DNA of 9,423 nucleotides. Origin: Kiritimatiellia bacterium. GTDB taxonomy: Bacteria; Verrucomicrobiota; Kiritimatiellia; B70-G9. The translations under genes and the position numbers were made by a program. Positions within the stretch are counted from its first letter, which is position 1. Every line of letters begins with the position of its first letter. Of the stretch, positions 6,018-9,423 are shown in pieces. Below the pieces are notes generated by a model. That model was not told the origin of the DNA and made no database searches. It saw nothing but the letters and a program-made list of their open reading frames with translations. The stretch is taken from contig DTYT01000145.1 of the NCBI GenBank assembly GCA_012961745.1, positions 1 to 9,423 on the forward strand, read 5' to 3'.

Positions 6018-6897
6018 CGCGGATGGGCTGCAGGAACTGCGCCGGAAGGATGAGCTGCAGCTCCGCCAGCCGGTCTTCCGGCACGGAACGGGGGTCGGTG
6101 ACGATCGCGTTGTCCAAGGCATGCCGGCAGGGACAATCGCTTTGGTCGGGGGGTTCGTCCATGATCGCTTGGATGATGCGCTGGGAGAGACCGACTTTGC
6201 GTGACAGCACCTTGACGATTTCCTCAACCGAGTCGCTGGCGTAGGCCTGCTGCCACGCATCGTAGTCGGTGACCAGGGCTACGGCGGTATAGCAGATCCC
6301 CGCCTCGCGGGAGAGCTTGGCTTCCGCAAGGCTGGTCATTCCGATGACATCGCAACCGATCAGCCGGTAGAAGTTCGATTCTGCCGGCGTGGAGAATGCC
6401 GGGCCTTCTATGTTGACGTAAGTGCCCCCCGAAATCACCCGGTCGGATTGTCCTGCACAGACCCGCCGGACCATCTTTTCCACGTACGAACGCAGGCGCC
6501 CGCAGATCGGTTGCGCGAAGGAGATATGCGCCACAATCCCCCGGCCGAAGAAGGTGTGATCTGCGGATCGCTTGGTGCGATCCAGGTACTGGTCCGGAAG
6601 GACAAAGTCGCCGGGCCGGATTTCCTCGCGCAGCGAGCCCACTGCGCTGAACGCGATGATGGTGCGTACTCCCAGCTTCCGCAGCGCGAAGATGTTTGCC
6701 CGATGGTTGATTTCCGAGGGCAAAATGCGATGGCCGATTCCATGTCGGGCCAGGAAGAAGAAATCGCGGGCGTCGCGCTGAATATGTATGATCCGCTCGG
6801 ACGGGTCGCCGTACGGGGTATGAACGTCGAGTTGTTCCGCATGTTCATCCGATCCCGGCGAATAGAGGCCGGTGCCTCCGATGAACCCGATCTTCAT
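6007..6897 (-). CDS. mtnP: S-methyl-5'-thioadenosine phosphorylase (MTAP)
   Basis: This 296-residue enzyme cleaves 5'-methylthioadenosine, the by-product of polyamine synthesis and other SAM-using reactions, with phosphate to adenine and 5-methylthioribose-1-phosphate. It belongs to the trimeric PNP/MTAP phosphorylase family. Visible motifs are IGGTG (6-10) and RHG (51-53) for phosphate binding, PSEINHRANIFALRKLG, SAVGSL (84-89), EGPAFSTPAES (164-174), and GMTS followed by VTDYD. Asp211 and Asp213 in TDYD are the pair that selects 6-aminopurines; a guanosine/inosine phosphorylase would have Asn there. The start at ATG 6897 is backed by AAGGA 5 nt upstream (6903-6907) and by a promoter at 6947-6975, which excludes in-frame starts further upstream. 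Length matches the family, with a few extra C-terminal residues. The protein is cytoplasmic. No other methionine-salvage gene is present here; it converges with the kinase gene. Confidence 0.95.
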   Translation of the reverse strand: MKIGFIGGTGLYSPGSDEHAEQLDVHTPYGDPSERIIHIQRDARDFFFLARHGIGHRILPSEINHRANIFALRKLGVRTIIAFSAVGSLREEIRPGDFVLPDQYLDRTKRSADHTFFGRGIVAHISFAQPICGRLRSYVEKMVRRVCAGQSDRVISGGTYVNIEGPAFSTPAESNFYRLIGCDVIGMTSLAEAKLSREAGICYTAVALVTDYDAWQQAYASDSVEEIVKVLSRKVGLSQRIIQAIMDEPPDQSDCPCRHALDNAIVTDPRSVPEDRLAELQLILPAQFLQPIREKN

Positions 6898-6946
6898 TGG
6901 TTTCCTTACCCCTTCCTCTTCCCGGATCCTGGTCTGTTGTATCCTG

Positions 6947-6975
6947 AGCATAGGTGCCGCCTCTGCCCCCGTCAA
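6947..6975 (-). promoter_or_regulatory. Sigma-70-like promoter of mtnP
   Basis: On the minus strand, TTGACG (6975-6970) is followed after exactly 17 nt by TATGCT (6952-6947). This predicts transcription starting near 6940 and a leader of roughly 43 nt before the mtnP ATG at 6897. Such a leader is too short for a SAM riboswitch, and none is visible. The spacing is ideal, the -35 box is near-consensus and the -10 box matches four of six positions. Confidence 0.5.
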
Positions 6976-7023
6976 GTTGTCGCCGAAGCCGCGGGGCATG
7001 CCCGCCATAAGGGTTCCTGGTAT

Positions 7024-7054
7024 TTGATTTGAAGAGTATGGACGCCTGTATTAT
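7024..7054 (+). promoter_or_regulatory. Possible promoter of glgC
   Basis: TATTAT at 7049-7054 is a good -10 hexamer in otherwise GC-rich DNA. TTGATT at 7024-7029 could be its -35, although the 19-nt spacer is longer than optimal. Transcription would start near 7061, about 40 nt before the glgC start. An overlapping TTGAAG at 7029-7034 is too close to the -10 to serve. Confidence 0.4.
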
Positions 7055-7099
7055 CTTGCGCACCGGACTGAGGCGCGGCGGAGGGCAGGTGCTCTGGTG

Positions 7100-8329
7100 A
7101 TGAACGTGGTGGCAGTAGTCCTCGGGGGGGGACAGGGAAGTCGGCTGCAGCCTCTGACACGGCACCGGGCCAAGCCGGCTGTCCCCATCGCCGGCAAGTA
7201 CCGGTTGGTGGACATCCCTATCAGCAACTGCATTAACAGTGACATCCGCAGGATCTTTCTGCTGACACAGTTCAACAGCGTTTCCCTGCATCAGCACGTG
7301 CAGTCGACGTACCGCTTCGATCCTTTTACCCGGGGATTCGTGCGCGTTCTTGCTGCCCAGCAGACCCCGGGCAATATCCTGTGGTATCAGGGCACGGCGG
7401 ATGCCGTACGGCAGAACCTGCAGTACTTCCTCGAGCTGAAGCCCGACCTGGTACTGGTTCTTTCGGGTGACCAGCTTTACCGCGCCGACTTCCGGAAAAT
7501 GATCGAACATCATCGGAAGGGACATGCCCAGGTGACGGTATGCACCAAGAAGGTGACCCGCTCGGAGGCGGGCTCTCTGGGCATCATGCAGGTGGATACC
7601 TCGAGTCGCATAGTTGATTTCGTGGAGAAGCCGGGAAGCGGCCCGCAATTGGATAAACTTCGCGCGCCCGGCAAGGGCGAGTTCTTCCTGGCGAGCATGG
7701 GGATCTATATTTTTGATCCCGACGTGCTTGCAGCCCTGCTGGAGCATGAAAAGAGCGACTTCGGCCGGGACGTGATCCCGGACGCCATACGGAGGTACCG
7801 TGTCCTCAGTTACGTATTCGAAGGGTACTGGAAAGATATTGGAACCATCAGGGCATTCTGGGAAGCGAATCTGGCGCTGACCGAGATGGTGCCCGAGTTT
7901 ACCTTCTACGATGCGCGAACGCCGATCTACACTCATATGAGGTTTCTGCCTCCTTCCAAGATCAGCGGATGTGAGCTGGAGCGTTGTCTCCTTTCCGAGG
8001 GCTGCATTATTTCGGGGGGCAGGATCCGCCATTCGGTGGTCGGCATCCGACAGGTGGTGCAGGAGGGGGCGCTCATAGAGCACTCGGTACTCATGGGGGC
8101 GGACTTCTACGAGGAAGAAGAACCCTTGGAGGGGGTTCCTCCTCTGGGTGTGGGCAAGAATTGTGTGATCCGGAATGCGATCGTGGACAAGAACGCCCGC
8201 ATCGGAGAGGGGTCTTTCATCACCCCGGAAGGGAAACGGGACGGGATCTCCGCGGATCTGTACACGGTGCGGGAGGGGGTCATCGTGATACCGAAGAACG
8301 CGGTTATCCCGCCGGGGACCCGGCTCTGA
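7100..8329 (+). CDS. glgC: Glucose-1-phosphate adenylyltransferase (ADP-glucose pyrophosphorylase)
   Basis: This 409-residue cytoplasmic enzyme makes ADP-glucose and pyrophosphate from ATP and glucose-1-phosphate, the regulated first step of bacterial glycogen synthesis. The N-terminal nucleotidyltransferase domain shows GGGQGSRLQPLT (9-20), RAKPAVPIAGKYRLVDIPISNC (23-44), WYQGTADAVRQN (95-106), LSGDQLYR with the metal-binding Asp124, VEKP (175-178), DFGRDVIP (220-227) and YWKDIGT (243-249). The last 130 or so residues (from about FLPPSKI) form the left-handed beta-helix seen in this family, which takes part in allosteric control. The sequence resembles the cyanobacterial/plant-type subgroup. 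ATG 7100 is used; GTG 7097, directly before it, is equally possible, with GGAGGG at 7080-7085 upstream. No glycogen synthase or branching enzyme gene is in view, so glgC stands alone here. It converges with the acyltransferase gene, 13 nt apart. Confidence 0.96.
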   Translation: MNVVAVVLGGGQGSRLQPLTRHRAKPAVPIAGKYRLVDIPISNCINSDIRRIFLLTQFNSVSLHQHVQSTYRFDPFTRGFVRVLAAQQTPGNILWYQGTADAVRQNLQYFLELKPDLVLVLSGDQLYRADFRKMIEHHRKGHAQVTVCTKKVTRSEAGSLGIMQVDTSSRIVDFVEKPGSGPQLDKLRAPGKGEFFLASMGIYIFDPDVLAALLEHEKSDFGRDVIPDAIRRYRVLSYVFEGYWKDIGTIRAFWEANLALTEMVPEFTFYDARTPIYTHMRFLPPSKISGCELERCLLSEGCIISGGRIRHSVVGIRQVVQEGALIEHSVLMGADFYEEEEPLEGVPPLGVGKNCVIRNAIVDKNARIGEGSFITPEGKRDGISADLYTVREGVIVIPKNAVIPPGTRL

Positions 8330-8341
8330 CGCAGAGCGCCG
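8321..8341. terminator. Hairpin between convergent glgC and acyltransferase genes
   Basis: GCTCTG at 8323-8328 pairs perfectly with CAGAGC at 8332-8337 around a 3-nt loop. An alternative pairing (CGG 8321-8323 with CCG 8339-8341) lengthens the stem to 8 bp with a 2-nt bulge. The hairpin includes the glgC stop codon and ends just before the stop of the opposite gene. Neither strand has a following T-run, so it would be at best a weak or Rho-assisted bidirectional stop. Confidence 0.3.
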
Positions 8342-8342
8342 C

Positions 8343-9299
8343 CTAGCGGGAGGTCGCACGGCGCGGCGGGTACGGCTTGGCGTAAAAGGGGAAAGAGGAA
8401 AGCTCATGCGTTGGGGGAACGTGTTTCCACCGCTTGTAGGACCATAGCCAGAATTCCGGCCTCGAACAAATCTGATGTTCGTACTCCTGAATGATCCTTT
8501 GGGCCAGATCGGCGGCCTGATCGGGCTGCAGACGCGCTGCCTCATGTTCGTCCAGAACAACCCGACTGTACGCGCGGTAGCGGCCCGTTTTCAGGTCGGG
8601 GATACAGAATCCCACCGAGACCGGACTGTCCGTGTGGATGGCCAGCGTAGCCGGGAGCAGACTCACTGGAACCGGCTTGCCGAAGAACTCCAGAAATGCC
8701 CCGCCTTCGTCAGGTCGAGTGTTCTGGTCCAGAAGTAACCCCACCTTGTCTCCGCGCCGCAACGTTCCCAGCAGAACACGCGCTGCGCCGCGGCGGGAGG
8801 CGATCACCTGGCCATGCCTGCCGCGCAGGGCGTTGATCCGGCGATCCAGAGTGGGGCTGCCGGTACTGGAGCTGACCGAGGTCATCGGATAGCCGTGAAG
8901 GGGAAGGAGATGCCCGAGGATCTCCCAGTTACCGTAGTGGGCCGTCAGACACACCATCGGCCCCTCGCGCAGCACCGAACCCATGGAGGGATCCCCCTCC
9001 ACGACCTGCCGCAGGCGTTTGCCCGAGCCGACCGAAAGCCAGAACAGGTCGAGCAGGGTAAGCGCCAGCGACGAGAAAGAAATCCGGATAATCGTCCGCC
9101 GCTGCCGGAGGTCGAGGTCCGGCATCACCAAGCTCAGATTCGAGTTGGCCACGCGCGTCACGTGCAACGGAAGCGCCGCCGCGATTCGACCGCAGGCTCG
9201 TGCCAGACCCACAACCAGCGCGCGCGGCAGGACAGGGATCGCGGTGCGTCCCGCCACAAACAGGATGCCATAGAGGATGTTCTTCGCCTTCTGGATCAC
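8343..9299 (-). CDS. LpxL/HtrB-family lipid A (lysophospholipid) acyltransferase
   Basis: This 318-residue inner-membrane-associated enzyme belongs to the family that adds secondary acyl chains to Kdo-lipid A or related lipids, using acyl-ACP. The catalytic HX4E motif is seen as HYGNWE, with His121 and Glu126. DQNTRPDEGGAFLEFFGKPVPVSLLPATLAI (about 190-220) matches the second conserved block of the family. The N-terminus (residues 5-45) is hydrophobic with interspersed Arg, typical of the membrane anchor. GTG 9299 is chosen because the only Met further upstream (9368) lies inside the tRNA gene; GGGAG at 9310-9314 sits 10 nt upstream of the GTG. Length is in the family's usual range. The exact substrate (lauroyl, myristoyl or palmitoleoyl transfer) cannot be read from sequence. 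The tRNA-Lys gene ends 41 nt upstream on the same strand, so co-transcription is likely. Confidence 0.9.
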   Translation of the reverse strand: MIQKAKNILYGILFVAGRTAIPVLPRALVVGLARACGRIAAALPLHVTRVANSNLSLVMPDLDLRQRRTIIRISFSSLALTLLDLFWLSVGSGKRLRQVVEGDPSMGSVLREGPMVCLTAHYGNWEILGHLLPLHGYPMTSVSSSTGSPTLDRRINALRGRHGQVIASRRGAARVLLGTLRRGDKVGLLLDQNTRPDEGGAFLEFFGKPVPVSLLPATLAIHTDSPVSVGFCIPDLKTGRYRAYSRVVLDEHEAARLQPDQAADLAQRIIQEYEHQICSRPEFWLWSYKRWKHVPPTHELSSFPFYAKPYPPRRATSR

Positions 9300-9340
9300 C
9301 TCAGGAATGCTCCCTGGCGCCGCTCCGACATCCGAAAGGA

Positions 9341-9416
9341 TGGTGAGCCGGGTGGGAATCGAACCCACGACCCCAGGCTTAAAAGGCCCGTGCTCTACCG
9401 ACTGAGCTACCGGCTC
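9341..9416 (-). tRNA. tRNA-Lys (anticodon TTT)
   Basis: On the minus strand the complete cloverleaf is visible. The acceptor stem GAGCCGG pairs with CCGGCTC. The D-arm is AGCTCAGTCGGTAGAGC. The anticodon stem CGGGC/GCCTG encloses the loop CTTTTAA, placing TTT at positions 34-36. The T-arm GTGGGTTCGATTCCCAC is canonical. The discriminator is A, and CCA is encoded (9341-9343). The 76-nt gene reads AAA and AAG lysine codons. Only 7 nt of upstream sequence are in the window, so its promoter is not visible. Confidence 0.97.
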
Positions 9417-9423
9417 GCCGCCC

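Noticed and set aside
6898..7008. An N-terminal extension of mtnP by 37 residues
   Set aside because: The extension would start upstream of the likely promoter and contains no conserved family sequence. ATG 6897 has a good ribosome site and gives the usual MKIGFIGGTG start.
6845..8560. A 571-codon open frame on the minus strand
   Set aside because: It overlaps glgC entirely in antisense and runs into mtnP and the acyltransferase gene. Its composition (Arg, Pro, His rich) is that of a shadow frame.
9300..9368. A longer acyltransferase starting at 9368
   Set aside because: That start lies inside the tRNA-Lys gene, and the added residues are a translation of the T-arm and acceptor stem.
1..9423. 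CRISPR arrays, insertion sequences, prophage or defence genes
   Set aside because: I saw no direct-repeat/spacer pattern, transposase, integrase or terminal repeats. The only tandem repeat is the LRR coding array.

Overview
The window is about 9.4 kb of GC-rich bacterial DNA. An LpxL/HtrB-type lipid A acyltransferase and an exported protein point to a Gram-negative, LPS-bearing organism. The very large Ser/Thr kinase carrying leucine-rich repeats and a C-type-lectin-like end, with a DWG (not DFG) metal-binding motif, is the style of kinase I associate with the PVC superphylum (Lentisphaerota, Kiritimatiellota, Verrucomicrobiota, Planctomycetota). That placement is an inference; no marker gene here fixes the taxon.

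Layout from left to right. Positions 2-193 may be the C-terminal end of a gene that begins outside the window. Positions 194-836 hold no convincing gene but contain several GC-rich stem-loops. Positions 837-2726 (+) encode an exported two-domain protein: an N-terminal beta-sandwich, carbohydrate-binding-like region followed by an (alpha/alpha)6 six-hairpin-like domain. Positions 2872-5988 (+) encode a 1038-residue multidomain Ser/Thr kinase: kinase, concanavalin-like sandwich, short TPR-like helices, ten perfectly spaced 21-residue leucine-rich repeats, and a C-type-lectin-like domain. An intrinsic terminator begins on its stop codon.

Positions 6007-6897 (-) encode 5'-methylthioadenosine phosphorylase (mtnP), convergent with the kinase gene. 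A 200-bp divergent promoter region separates it from glgC (7100-8329, +), ADP-glucose pyrophosphorylase. glgC converges with an LpxL/HtrB-family acyltransferase (8343-9299, -), which lies 41 nt downstream of a tRNA-Lys(TTT) gene with encoded CCA (9341-9416, -).

The right half is housekeeping: methionine/purine salvage from polyamine and SAM metabolism, the first committed step of glycogen synthesis, outer-membrane lipid acylation and a tRNA. These share no pathway and their orientations alternate, so they look like independent units. The accessory interest lies in the left half. The exported sugar-enzyme-like protein and the kinase are on the same strand with only about 145 nt between them and no clear terminator, so they may be transcribed together. 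Their functional link is unproven.
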